In this document: positions 50,514 through 59,003 of the stretch, in pieces
Layout of the letters: every line of letters starts with the position of its first letter
Numbering within the stretch: position 1 is the first letter of the stretch
NCBI RefSeq assembly: GCF_013386765.1
Contig: NZ_JACARE010000024.1
Span: 187,294-251,293 of the forward strand
Direction of reading: 5' to 3'
Source of the DNA: Pseudomonas yamanorum
GTDB lineage: Bacteria; Pseudomonadota; Gammaproteobacteria; Pseudomonadales; Pseudomonadaceae
DNA: 64,000 nucleotides
Made by a program: the position numbers and the translations under genes
The notes under the pieces: model-generated
What the model was told of the DNA's origin: nothing
Databases searched by the model: none
What the model saw: the letters and a program-made list of their open reading frames with translations, nothing else

Positions 50514-53500
50514 ATGACTCAAGATCTCGACACCCCGCACGATGACTCCGTCCCTTCATTACCACTGCTGCCAAGCGACACCACGGTTGAGTCCGCACCC
50601 TTGCGCCCGGGCGGCTTTACCCTGCCGCAACCGCCCGATAGCGTGCTGACCGCCCAGTCCTTCAGCAACGAGCCCTTCAGCAACCTGCCCCTGTACATTC
50701 CGACCCTGACCACCCCGGTCGTCGGCTACAGCGGCGGCCTGAACAGGGCCGCGCTGAACGTCAGCCCGGCCGGCGTGTTATTCATCCTGCTGCCCTACCT
50801 TGACCAGGCCGACGGTGACTTCATCGAGCTACAGCTCAACGGGTTCAGGGTTGCGTTCCATACCGTCACCGCCGACGAGGCTCTTAACGGCACGCAAATC
50901 GTCTTGTATGTGGAAAGCTCGCGTTTTATTCGCGAGGCCGGCAATACCGTGCAAGCTTTTATCACCCGTATCAGCGGCGGTACCGATCAGACCCAGTTGT
51001 TCAATATCTATGTCGATGACGTGCTGCCCGGGGGCCGCAATCCGGTGGCCAGCACCTCGGAAAACGAAAACCTGCCCAAGCCGCTATTTCCCCAAAACAT
51101 TATCGACTTTGGTGTCAGCCAGGACGATGCCAACCGAGGCGTGCCGGTGACCATCGGCTACTACCCGGTCGACACCAGCCTGCCCGCCGTGAATCACCGC
51201 AAGACGCGCGATGTGATTCGCCTGAGCATCGGCGGGGTGATCATCCAGCATACCGTCACCGAGTTTGAAGCGGCGGGCCGCGACCCCATCATCATCACGG
51301 TCTACGCCGGCACCTGGGCCGAGGTGGGCAGCGGTGTACGCGTGTGTGAATACGATGTGGTCGACGAGGTGGGTAACCGCTCCGATGGTTTCTCGCCGGC
51401 GCAACTGCTGACCGTGCGGATCGGCACGGGCACCGAACCGCTGTTGCCGGCACCCTACGTCCTTGAATCCGTCGACCTGCCGGACGGCACGCAACTGCTC
51501 GATGCCGATGCGCTTAATGGCGAAAACGCCACCCTCGTGGTCGATGTCGCCGGCCAGGGATACGTGCTGGGGGACGTCATTCGGGCAACCGTCGTCGGGC
51601 TGACGGTGGACGGGGTACGCGTGACCTACACCTACAACCACACCATCACCTCGACCACCCGCGTCCAGTACATCGACTGGCCAAACGCCGATGTACTGAG
51701 CCTGGTCAACGGGCGCCTGCTGCTGACCTACCAACGTATTCGCATCGGCGTACCGGCACGCGACTCGGAAGGCTCGCTTGTCAATATCATCGGCACTCCT
51801 GTCGACACCAGCCTGGCAGCACCGCAAGTACCCGACGCGGTGGGCGGCTCACTGCCACCCACCACCAACCCTGTATTCGTGGTGATCCCGTCCTATACCG
51901 GCCAGAACAGCAACGACCGCATCACGCTGGTACTGGAAGGCACCTATGCCAATGGCCGTTCCTATTACGCCGAGTACAGCACCCGCGCCGGCAGCGGCGA
52001 TATTCTCTTCGACCTGGCCAACGGGCCCGACGGCGAGATCGCCCAACTGGAAGGCGGTTCGTTGCGGCTCTACTACACCGTCAATGATTCCCGCGACCGG
52101 CCGCCATCGCGCACCCTGAGCCTGACGATCGGCGCAATAAGGGCGATCCTGCGGCCGCCCACCACCCGCGAAGCGGTGCCGCCTGATTATGTCTTCGACC
52201 CGGAAATCAACCGCGGCAACTTGAATGTCACCGTGCCGGCGAGCCCGGCCTTTACCCTCGGCGCCACGGTGTTCCTGCACGCCGACGGCAGTTCCCCCGG
52301 CGGCAGCGCCCCACCGGATGCTTTCCCGATCGACGTCAACTGGGTCGGTGCCGCCCTGCCCTTCACCGTGCCTCGCGGCTTTGTGACCGCCAACCTGAAC
52401 GGTTCCCTGACCCTGTACTACACCGTGGTCAGGCCGGGGCAGCCCACCCTGACGTCCGAGGCGTTGGTCATCCGGGTCGGCTCGGCGCTGAACCTGCCGG
52501 TGCCCGAAGTGCTGGAAGGCACGGTGATCAACCCGACCCTGACCCGCCTTAACCCGCTGCACGTGCTGCCGCCGCGCCCGGAAGTGGTGACGATTCGTGT
52601 GCGCTACGCGCCGATGTTGCCAACGGATGACATCAAGGTGCACATCATCGGCAAACCGGACGTGGGCACACCGGATATTCCGGCGAAACCCGGCATTCCC
52701 AATTCTGGTAGCGACTTTGTCGACTTCACGGTTTCCAGTGCATTCGTCGCGGCTTACCTGGGCGAGAGCTGCCAGGTGTATTACGAAGTCATTCGGGGCG
52801 GGGCGAGTACTCAGTCCAAGACCCTGACCCTGGAGGTGGAAGCCCTGGCATCGCAGGAATGGGACCTGGTGAGTATTCCTGAGGCCACAGGCGGGGTGAT
52901 TGAAACCAGCGGTGCCTACACCGTCCGGATTGATGCCTGGCCGTTCATGGTGGCCGGGCAACTGTTGACCGTATTCCTGCGGGGCACCACCGATACCCTG
53001 CTGTTCAGCAGGCCGGTGACCGCTGCTGAAGTGACCGCCGGGCGTGTCACTGCGCCTATCCCGGCGGACTATCTGCGGACACTGGCAGCGGACAGCACCC
53101 TGAGGGTAGAAGCCAATGTGTCGCTGGATGGCAGTGGCAACCAGGCTACAGCCCAGGCGTTTGAGGTAGTTCGTTATGACGTCAGAAGGTCTGCGGGGAT
53201 CGTGGAAACCATTACGGTGGGCAATACGCCTTCGATCCTGGCCCTCAGTCCGAATAACCAGAAACTCTATGTGGCCAACAACACGAGCAACATGATCCAC
53301 GTAATCGATACAGGGACCAACACCGTTGTACATATCATCACGATGCCGGTGAGAGCAACCGCAATGGTTGTGAGTTCGGACAGTTCACTCTTGTATGTGG
53401 GAACGCTTTCATCACCGTATAAAATATATGAAGTCGAAACAACCTTCTATACGATTAAAAGAGAGAGCTACAACGGATATTACGGCAGCGCGCTCAGTCT

Positions 53501-54080
53501 CAATTCAAACGGCTCAAGATTGTATGCATCCTACAACGCAGGAAACTATGTCCTATCCATTGACACCGTCACGTTAAACGAAGTATCTCCACGCTTCATT
53601 TTTAACGCTACCAACAGATACGTCAACGACAACCTTATAAGCCGAGACGGCACTCGCATGTACGTTTCAAATACTTATGGCGTAGCTATTTATGCCAGTA
53701 ACGGGGTCTTGATAAAAGATCTGGAGACAACTCCCCCCTTTGGTTTAACCAAACTCGCGTTAACCCCAAATACGGCCAGACTGTATTCAACTTCAAATGC
53801 CAGTATCGTAATTATTGATACAACCACTAATGACGTAGCCAAGATATTGACCAATATCTCACCAACAAACTTGGCCATCAACGCCAACACGGCGATCTAT
53901 CGCGCCTTCGTCACGGAGAGCACCGCTAATTCCGTGAGAATCATCGATACACAAACCGAGGAGCCCATGGGCAGTATTCCAGGCTTCGACCACCCCACCG
54001 CCATTGTCTGCAACCCGCATAACAACACGCTCTACGTTGCCAATAACGGCACCAACACCATTGCGGTGGTCAGCACATAA
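50514..54080 (+). CDS. Giant Ig-like repeat protein with C-terminal YncE-like propeller
   Basis: A 1188-residue protein without signal peptide or membrane segment. From about residue 60 to 890 it consists of seven or so beta-sandwich modules of roughly 100-120 residues, recognisable by recurring 'DDIxVxxxG' and 'LxLYYTVxxxGxxxxSExLxIRVG'-type strands (for example 'SLTLYYTVVRPGQPTLTSEA', 'SLRLYYTVNDSRDRPPSRTL'). From about residue 900 on there is a YncE-like propeller with repeated blades ('LALSPNNQKLYVANNTSNMI', 'VCNPHNNTLYVANNGTNTIA'). The propeller DNA is much AT-richer than the rest. ATG 50514 follows AGGATTGTGATC. Function unknown; it may be a surface or secreted adhesin. Confidence 0.85.
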   Translation: MTQDLDTPHDDSVPSLPLLPSDTTVESAPLRPGGFTLPQPPDSVLTAQSFSNEPFSNLPLYIPTLTTPVVGYSGGLNRAALNVSPAGVLFILLPYLDQADGDFIELQLNGFRVAFHTVTADEALNGTQIVLYVESSRFIREAGNTVQAFITRISGGTDQTQLFNIYVDDVLPGGRNPVASTSENENLPKPLFPQNIIDFGVSQDDANRGVPVTIGYYPVDTSLPAVNHRKTRDVIRLSIGGVIIQHTVTEFEAAGRDPIIITVYAGTWAEVGSGVRVCEYDVVDEVGNRSDGFSPAQLLTVRIGTGTEPLLPAPYVLESVDLPDGTQLLDADALNGENATLVVDVAGQGYVLGDVIRATVVGLTVDGVRVTYTYNHTITSTTRVQYIDWPNADVLSLVNGRLLLTYQRIRIGVPARDSEGSLVNIIGTPVDTSLAAPQVPDAVGGSLPPTTNPVFVVIPSYTGQNSNDRITLVLEGTYANGRSYYAEYSTRAGSGDILFDLANGPDGEIAQLEGGSLRLYYTVNDSRDRPPSRTLSLTIGAIRAILRPPTTREAVPPDYVFDPEINRGNLNVTVPASPAFTLGATVFLHADGSSPGGSAPPDAFPIDVNWVGAALPFTVPRGFVTANLNGSLTLYYTVVRPGQPTLTSEALVIRVGSALNLPVPEVLEGTVINPTLTRLNPLHVLPPRPEVVTIRVRYAPMLPTDDIKVHIIGKPDVGTPDIPAKPGIPNSGSDFVDFTVSSAFVAAYLGESCQVYYEVIRGGASTQSKTLTLEVEALASQEWDLVSIPEATGGVIETSGAYTVRIDAWPFMVAGQLLTVFLRGTTDTLLFSRPVTAAEVTAGRVTAPIPADYLRTLAADSTLRVEANVSLDGSGNQATAQAFEVVRYDVRRSAGIVETITVGNTPSILALSPNNQKLYVANNTSNMIHVIDTGTNTVVHIITMPVRATAMVVSSDSSLLYVGTLSSPYKIYEVETTFYTIKRESYNGYYGSALSLNSNGSRLYASYNAGNYVLSIDTVTLNEVSPRFIFNATNRYVNDNLISRDGTRMYVSNTYGVAIYASNGVLIKDLETTPPFGLTKLALTPNTARLYSTSNASIVIIDTTTNDVAKILTNISPTNLAINANTAIYRAFVTESTANSVRIIDTQTEEPMGSIPGFDHPTAIVCNPHNNTLYVANNGTNTIAVVST

Positions 54081-54097
54081 GCAACAGCGAGGTCAAA

Positions 54098-54130
54098 AAA
54101 ATGCCCCGTATCCTTCGATACGGGGCATTT
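54098..54130. terminator. Rho-independent terminator between the propeller protein and the autotransporter
   Basis: AAATGCCCCGTAT and ATACGGGGCATTT form a 13-bp perfect stem around CCTTCG. It lies 17 bases past the plus-strand stop and 64 bases past the convergent autotransporter stop, and has A and T flanks that allow use by either transcript. Confidence 0.9.
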
Positions 54131-54194
54131 GTCGTTATGCAAAAGTCCTGGGGTTCAATTCATCGCTTAGCACAACGTACTGCTCATCCCACCC

Positions 54195-56441
54195 TTAGAA
54201 GTCGTAACGCACACCCACGTTAACGCCCCAAGGCTGGTCGATGCTACGGCCCTGGCTGCGCTCCACGTCCGCATGCACCTTGAAGTTCTTCGACACCGAC
54301 ATCGCCACCCCGGCCCCGACTTCGATGCGTGTGCCCGACAGGTCGTTGTTGAACTTGTTGTCGTTCACGAACACCTTGTTGCTCTGGTTGAACTCATGGG
54401 CCACGGCGGTGCGCAAGTAGGGTTGCAGGATGCTGCCACTGTCGAGTTGGATATTACGCCCGGCGGTCACACCGGCCTTGCCCACTACAGAAGCGGTACG
54501 GTCGCCCTTGGCATGCAGGCCGTTGTCCAGGTCGTAGCTTTGACGCTGGATGAATGCCGTCGCCAACTGCCCGTAAGGCTCTACGAAGTAACCGTCATCC
54601 AACTTGATATGACGACCAAACTCAGCAGAGGCACTCACCGCGTTTTGAGTGAAGTCGCCCTTGGCCTTCTTACCGTCACTCATGGCCACCTTGGACTCGT
54701 TGTGCAACCGGTTGAACTTCATCACGCCATCGAAGTAGAAGCCGCTCTCGGCATCCAGCCAGGTGGCATAACCACCGACGTAGTAGCTGTTGATCGTCGC
54801 GCTGCTGCCACGCTTCAAGTCCAGGTCCGAGGTGCTGTGACCGGCCATGAAACCGGCCAGCCACTGGCCGTCGCCGCCGGAAAGTGGCACGTCGGCACCC
54901 AGGGTAAAACCACGTTGGGTCTGGTTGTAATCAATGCCCTTGTTCTTGTTGGACACTTCGTACTTGTTGCCATAGGCACGGCTCCACAGGCCCGACGACT
55001 TGCCGTCGCTGAGGCGCAGTTCGCCCATGCGCGTACGCAGGTTTGTCATCTCGCCGTACAGCACGCTGGGTGCGGCGTTGGCCAGGGCCAGCACCGAGTG
55101 GGTGCTTGGGCTGATGACCTTGCTGCTTGGGTCCAGCAACCAGTCCTTTTGGTCATTTTCGTTAATCAGGCTGTAGGAGTAGGTACCTACGTCAACGCGA
55201 TCATTGACCAGGCTGAACTGAGCGCCGCCGTCTTCGGTATGCACGACATGCAAACGATCATCGGACAACGGGTCGGCACCGCTGCTGGCGATCAACAGCT
55301 TGTGGTCGCCTGACGACGTCCCGGTGACATTCAGGAAGTCCCCCGTCAGGGTCGCGAAATCAGCGGTCATGATAAAGGTGCCGTTGCCCGACAGGTTCGC
55401 CACGTCCAACTGATAGAAGGTACCTGGCTCGCCGAACTTGATGTTGCCGTTGTTCAGGGACAGATCACCCACCTGCTGGTTGTCGACCATGACCCAGGTG
55501 GCGTCGCTGTTGATCGCCAGCGCGTCGACGTTTTCCAGGCGCCCGGTCAGCACCGAACCATTGTTCAAGCCCACATTGGCGGTGCCACCGGAATTGATCA
55601 CATCGCCGGTCATCGACGCACCGTCCAGGCTCAGGTCCAGCACGCTGGCTGCGCCCACCTGGATATTACCGGCCAGCGCCGTGTTGCTGACGCGCATGTC
55701 GGCCGAGCCGCCATTGGTCAGCTCCAGCATGTTGCCGTTGCCACCTACGAGGGTAGAGCCATTGTTGACGTTGATTTGAGTGCCACCCGGGGCACCCACC
55801 AGGATCGCCGCACCGGTTTCACCCACCACCTCGGTTTGGTCGAGGGTAAATACCGACGGGTTATCCTGGGTCGGCAAACGGTAAATCACCATGCCATTAG
55901 TGCCGCCGCTGATACGGCTGTTGTTGGCGCTCAGTTGGCCATCGAACGAAATCAGGCCGGCCTCGACGCCCTGCACCTGAGTGCCGATCAACGTCAGCGA
56001 GCTGTCGCCGGCCAGCGATACACCGTTGACGCCTTCGATCAGGCTGTTGCTGACCACAGCGGAGGAACCCTGGGTGCCCTCGAAGCCGACGACCAGTCCA
56101 TTAGCCGCGCCGCTGTGAATGTACGCATCATTGATTGTGCCTTGGCTGCCATACAGCGCAACGCCAATTTCACCGGGTGCTGTGCCAAATATCCTGCCTC
56201 CGTTCAAATTAACGGTCGAATGATAAGCCTGTACACCTACAATATTGGCGCCATTGGACGTCAGTGTTGCTCCCGTCACTTTGTAACGATCAACGCGTGA
56301 ATCGGCATCTAAGATAACGTGTTGGCCCGGGTGAACATCAAGCGCCAGCGCTTCTGTCACTGCGACAGAAAACGGCATGAGCGCGAGCATTTTAATTGCA
56401 ACGGATAACCGGGAAGGGGTGAAGCTGGTTTCTTTAGTCAC
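54195..56441 (-). CDS. Autotransporter (type Va) with pertactin-like passenger
   Basis: A 748-residue autotransporter. A long signal region (RLSVAIKMLALMPFSVAVTE followed by ALA) leads into a beta-helical passenger (about residues 30-480) with many short repeats such as 'IEGVNGVSLAGDSSLTLIGT' and 'NVGLNNGSVLTGRLENVDAL'. The barrel (about 495-748) has 'SSGLWSRAYGNKYEVSNKNK', 'GFTLGADVPLSGGDGQWLAG' and ends in the required aromatic residue (VGVRYDF). The start is GTG at 56441, preceded by AGAGGAATTACCC; the longer TTG frame lacks a site. It sits between Ig-like repeat proteins, and its partner genes suggest a surface function. Substrate or receptor unknown. Confidence 0.9.
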   Translation of the reverse strand: MTKETSFTPSRLSVAIKMLALMPFSVAVTEALALDVHPGQHVILDADSRVDRYKVTGATLTSNGANIVGVQAYHSTVNLNGGRIFGTAPGEIGVALYGSQGTINDAYIHSGAANGLVVGFEGTQGSSAVVSNSLIEGVNGVSLAGDSSLTLIGTQVQGVEAGLISFDGQLSANNSRISGGTNGMVIYRLPTQDNPSVFTLDQTEVVGETGAAILVGAPGGTQINVNNGSTLVGGNGNMLELTNGGSADMRVSNTALAGNIQVGAASVLDLSLDGASMTGDVINSGGTANVGLNNGSVLTGRLENVDALAINSDATWVMVDNQQVGDLSLNNGNIKFGEPGTFYQLDVANLSGNGTFIMTADFATLTGDFLNVTGTSSGDHKLLIASSGADPLSDDRLHVVHTEDGGAQFSLVNDRVDVGTYSYSLINENDQKDWLLDPSSKVISPSTHSVLALANAAPSVLYGEMTNLRTRMGELRLSDGKSSGLWSRAYGNKYEVSNKNKGIDYNQTQRGFTLGADVPLSGGDGQWLAGFMAGHSTSDLDLKRGSSATINSYYVGGYATWLDAESGFYFDGVMKFNRLHNESKVAMSDGKKAKGDFTQNAVSASAEFGRHIKLDDGYFVEPYGQLATAFIQRQSYDLDNGLHAKGDRTASVVGKAGVTAGRNIQLDSGSILQPYLRTAVAHEFNQSNKVFVNDNKFNNDLSGTRIEVGAGVAMSVSKNFKVHADVERSQGRSIDQPWGVNVGVRYDF

Positions 56442-56662
56442 GGGTAATTCCTCTAGTCGGGTGACTGAACAAGCCAAGCGATTACAGGACTCATCGACTC
56501 AGGCTTTCAGAGGCGCAGAGAGTACGTACCCATGAGGGAGTTTCATGTAGGACTTATCCCAAGAGGAAGAAAGTCGGCTCCGCAAAGCTGCATTTCGCCC
56601 TACCAGGCGGATATCCATTGACAACGATCCAGTTGATTCAGTACCAACAAATGCCAGAACAA

Positions 56663-56706
56663 AAAAGCACGAACCGTCGACGTTTTACCGCCGGCGGTCC
56701 GTGCTT
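56663..56706 (-). terminator. Terminator after the second Ig-like gene
   Basis: AAGCACGAACCG (56665-56676) pairs with CGGTCCGTGCTT (56695-56706) with one mismatch, and the minus strand continues with TTTT. It lies 26 bases beyond the stop at 56732. The rest of the 290-base gap to the autotransporter start shows nothing else recognisable. Confidence 0.8.
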
Positions 56707-56731
56707 GATTCAACTACGGGTCTAGAGGTGA

Positions 56732-58687
56732 TTACCCACAGACTGAGTTGTCCGCCCTGCGGCGATTCATATAGACAAAATTGGGATCGGACTCACCCGT
56801 CGTTACGCCATCCGCCTTGAGTACTGTGTAATACGCCTCGATACGACCGGTGGTAACCGGCTGGATAAAGACAGGGAAGGGCACCGTGAACAACTCCCCC
56901 GGGTGGCCTGGAACATTGTGATCACCTGTCACAGTGACTTCAGGCAATACCTCGTCTACAACAACCGTTGTGGACGTCAGACTGTCGGGACCATAGACAA
57001 CCCAATGCATCGTGATCCTGTCACCGGTACGAAGGTTGTCTGGATCAAGAATCCTGGTTCTGATGCCATTCGGTATGCCTTGGTCGCAGGTAATAATGAA
57101 GATGCCCGCACCGATTGAACGCGCATCAAGCAACTCAATGAGCGTCAGGTTTTCCACTACCGCAGCGTTCACCTGAACCGGTGTTTCCAACGACGAGATA
57201 ACGTTAGTGTTGATGCCGTTATTGAGTTCATACCAGACCGGAACAAGACCATTTTGCCCCGCTGCGATCACGCTGGCCGGAATGATAAGTTCGAACTGAG
57301 CGGCTGTTTCATCAGCGACCGTGACTGTGTAAGGAGGTGCCAGGGCCGGAAGGCCTTTCCAATAGATTTGAATTCTATGCCCCGCCGTAGCCCCTGTGTA
57401 GACATCAAAACGGGCGATGGCATCACCCGTGTCGCCAGGCCCGATCTCGTCTATCAACCCTTCGGCAGACTCCACTTCGATCGTATCCAGAAGCGGATTT
57501 ACAGGGCCCGGATCCTCTGGCCGCCCACCTGCCGAGCGCAGGTCCACGTCGACGGGGATCGTGGCCGATGGTCCGAAGGAGCTCCCGTCGCGGACGACTC
57601 TATAGCTGACATCAGCCGTATACGGCGCGTCCAACCCGCCCGCTCTCAATACATCCCAGGTGATTTCCACTCTCTGTGGCCATGTGAGAGAGGTAATGGT
57701 ATGGATGAGAAAAATACCGTTAAATTCAACCAGAATATCATCGCCTATGGCCGGATTGGTGTATGCATCAATGAACACTTCAGCCCGGCGCAACTGCGCG
57801 TCAGTCAGGTCAATAGGGGCTTCAGGAACACGTGGGGGCAACAGCCCGGCCGGCGAAGGCGAAGTAATAACGATCACTCTTCTGACGTCCCCGGGCCAAG
57901 TGGTATTGTTGCCTGCGCGATCCGTATATCGGTAGGCGATGTATTTCATCCCTCCGCCTTGCGCCACAATTTGCGCGGTGGTCAAGGTAAAAGGGACAGG
58001 TGCATTGGATCGGGGCAAGTTGTCCATCATGAAAATAGGAACGGCGTCCAGCATGTTCCAGTACACCAGCAGTCTGTCGCCGACCTGCGGGTCGATACGG
58101 CCGGGAATGGTGACTATCAACTGATTCCCATTACTCGCCAGGCCTTCCAGCGTCAAGGTTTCACCGACCCATGCCTCCAACTCCGCGGGATCATTCAACA
58201 GCCTGGCATTGGGGTCGAGACGATCGATGGTGACCGGTGTGGGTGTAGAAGGACGGTCACTCCCAATAGTGCCACCGAAGAAAAACACTTCATAGCTAAT
58301 GTTTTTCACCCCATGCTCACCAATATCCTGCTCAGGCACCGCAAAGGAATACGGCCATGTAAGCGCACTCAAGGGATGGCTGAACGCCACACGATCCCCA
58401 TAAGGGACATTATTGATATAAATCTGCAATTCGTCGTCTAAAACGCCGGGAAATGGTGCAAGATCGCCCCATTCAGGAATGGTACACATGACACCCTGTG
58501 TATAGAGCGTACGGATATCCATCAAGTTAGGCTGGCCACCAGCGACATCGGGCAACGCATTCACGGCATTCAATTGATCAAGAACAAGAGGCCCTCCGGG
58601 TGAATATCCCCGTGGTCGCCGAGTCGTTAAAATATCTGTGGATTGGGGTGTGGCGTTATTACTTTTGTTGGAGTTCGTCATTGTCAT
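56732..58687 (-). CDS. Ig-like repeat protein, paralogue of the gene at 59004
   Basis: A 651-residue protein without signal peptide or membrane helix. After a polar N-terminus with the motif 'TRRPRGYSPGGPLVLDQLN' come about five beta-sandwich modules ('GDRLLVYWNMLDAVPIFMMD', 'MKYIAYRYTDRAGNNTTWPG', 'GHRIQIYWKGLPALAPPYTV', 'GRIEAYYTVLKADGVTTGES'). The N-terminal RRPRG and the 'Y.DRAG' module are shared with the gene at 59004. ATG 58687 (MTMTNSN) is chosen by alignment to that paralogue; ATG 58720 or 58681 are possible. Function unknown. A poor ribosome-binding site suggests low expression or another start. Confidence 0.78.
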   Translation of the reverse strand: MTMTNSNKSNNATPQSTDILTTRRPRGYSPGGPLVLDQLNAVNALPDVAGGQPNLMDIRTLYTQGVMCTIPEWGDLAPFPGVLDDELQIYINNVPYGDRVAFSHPLSALTWPYSFAVPEQDIGEHGVKNISYEVFFFGGTIGSDRPSTPTPVTIDRLDPNARLLNDPAELEAWVGETLTLEGLASNGNQLIVTIPGRIDPQVGDRLLVYWNMLDAVPIFMMDNLPRSNAPVPFTLTTAQIVAQGGGMKYIAYRYTDRAGNNTTWPGDVRRVIVITSPSPAGLLPPRVPEAPIDLTDAQLRRAEVFIDAYTNPAIGDDILVEFNGIFLIHTITSLTWPQRVEITWDVLRAGGLDAPYTADVSYRVVRDGSSFGPSATIPVDVDLRSAGGRPEDPGPVNPLLDTIEVESAEGLIDEIGPGDTGDAIARFDVYTGATAGHRIQIYWKGLPALAPPYTVTVADETAAQFELIIPASVIAAGQNGLVPVWYELNNGINTNVISSLETPVQVNAAVVENLTLIELLDARSIGAGIFIITCDQGIPNGIRTRILDPDNLRTGDRITMHWVVYGPDSLTSTTVVVDEVLPEVTVTGDHNVPGHPGELFTVPFPVFIQPVTTGRIEAYYTVLKADGVTTGESDPNFVYMNRRRADNSVCG

Positions 58688-59003
58688 GCACTCTGAAGGA
58701 TTAAGACTGTTCTCGCTCATCACCACATCACTGGAACAAGGACAGGCTAATTAGATCGACTTTCTCCGAGATGCACAGCCTGTCAAATTTCACAGCTGCA
58801 TCGGAAGTAAAAATGTGCTCCAAACCAACAACAAGCAATTAGCGGTGTTTTAATAGCCTGACGACCTATAAATAAACTTGTTAACACCACTCGGTCTAAA
58901 CTCTGATGAATTAAAAACACCCACTGTGCCGTTGGTCCTGAAGTTTTTATATAAAAAAAGAGGGCTTACGCCCTCTTGATCCAGCCTCTATCTGAATGCC
59001 ACG
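58688..59003. other. Gene-free spacer between the two Ig-like paralogues
   Basis: About 316 bases, AT-richer than the surroundings, with no supported gene. It must hold the promoter of the 56732-58687 gene, but no clear -35/-10 pair was identified. A terminator for the upstream paralogue lies at 58953-58977. Confidence 0.5.
58953..58977 (-). terminator. Rho-independent terminator after the gene at 59004
   Basis: AAGAGGGC and GCCCTCTT form an 8-bp perfect stem with loop TTAC, followed on the minus strand by TTTTTTTATA. It is 26 bases beyond the stop of the 59004-60980 gene. Confidence 0.9.

Noticed and set aside
51849..53333. A 494-codon minus-strand frame within the giant Ig-like gene
   Set aside because: The plus-strand frame has regular modules over 1188 residues; the minus product has no recognisable fold.
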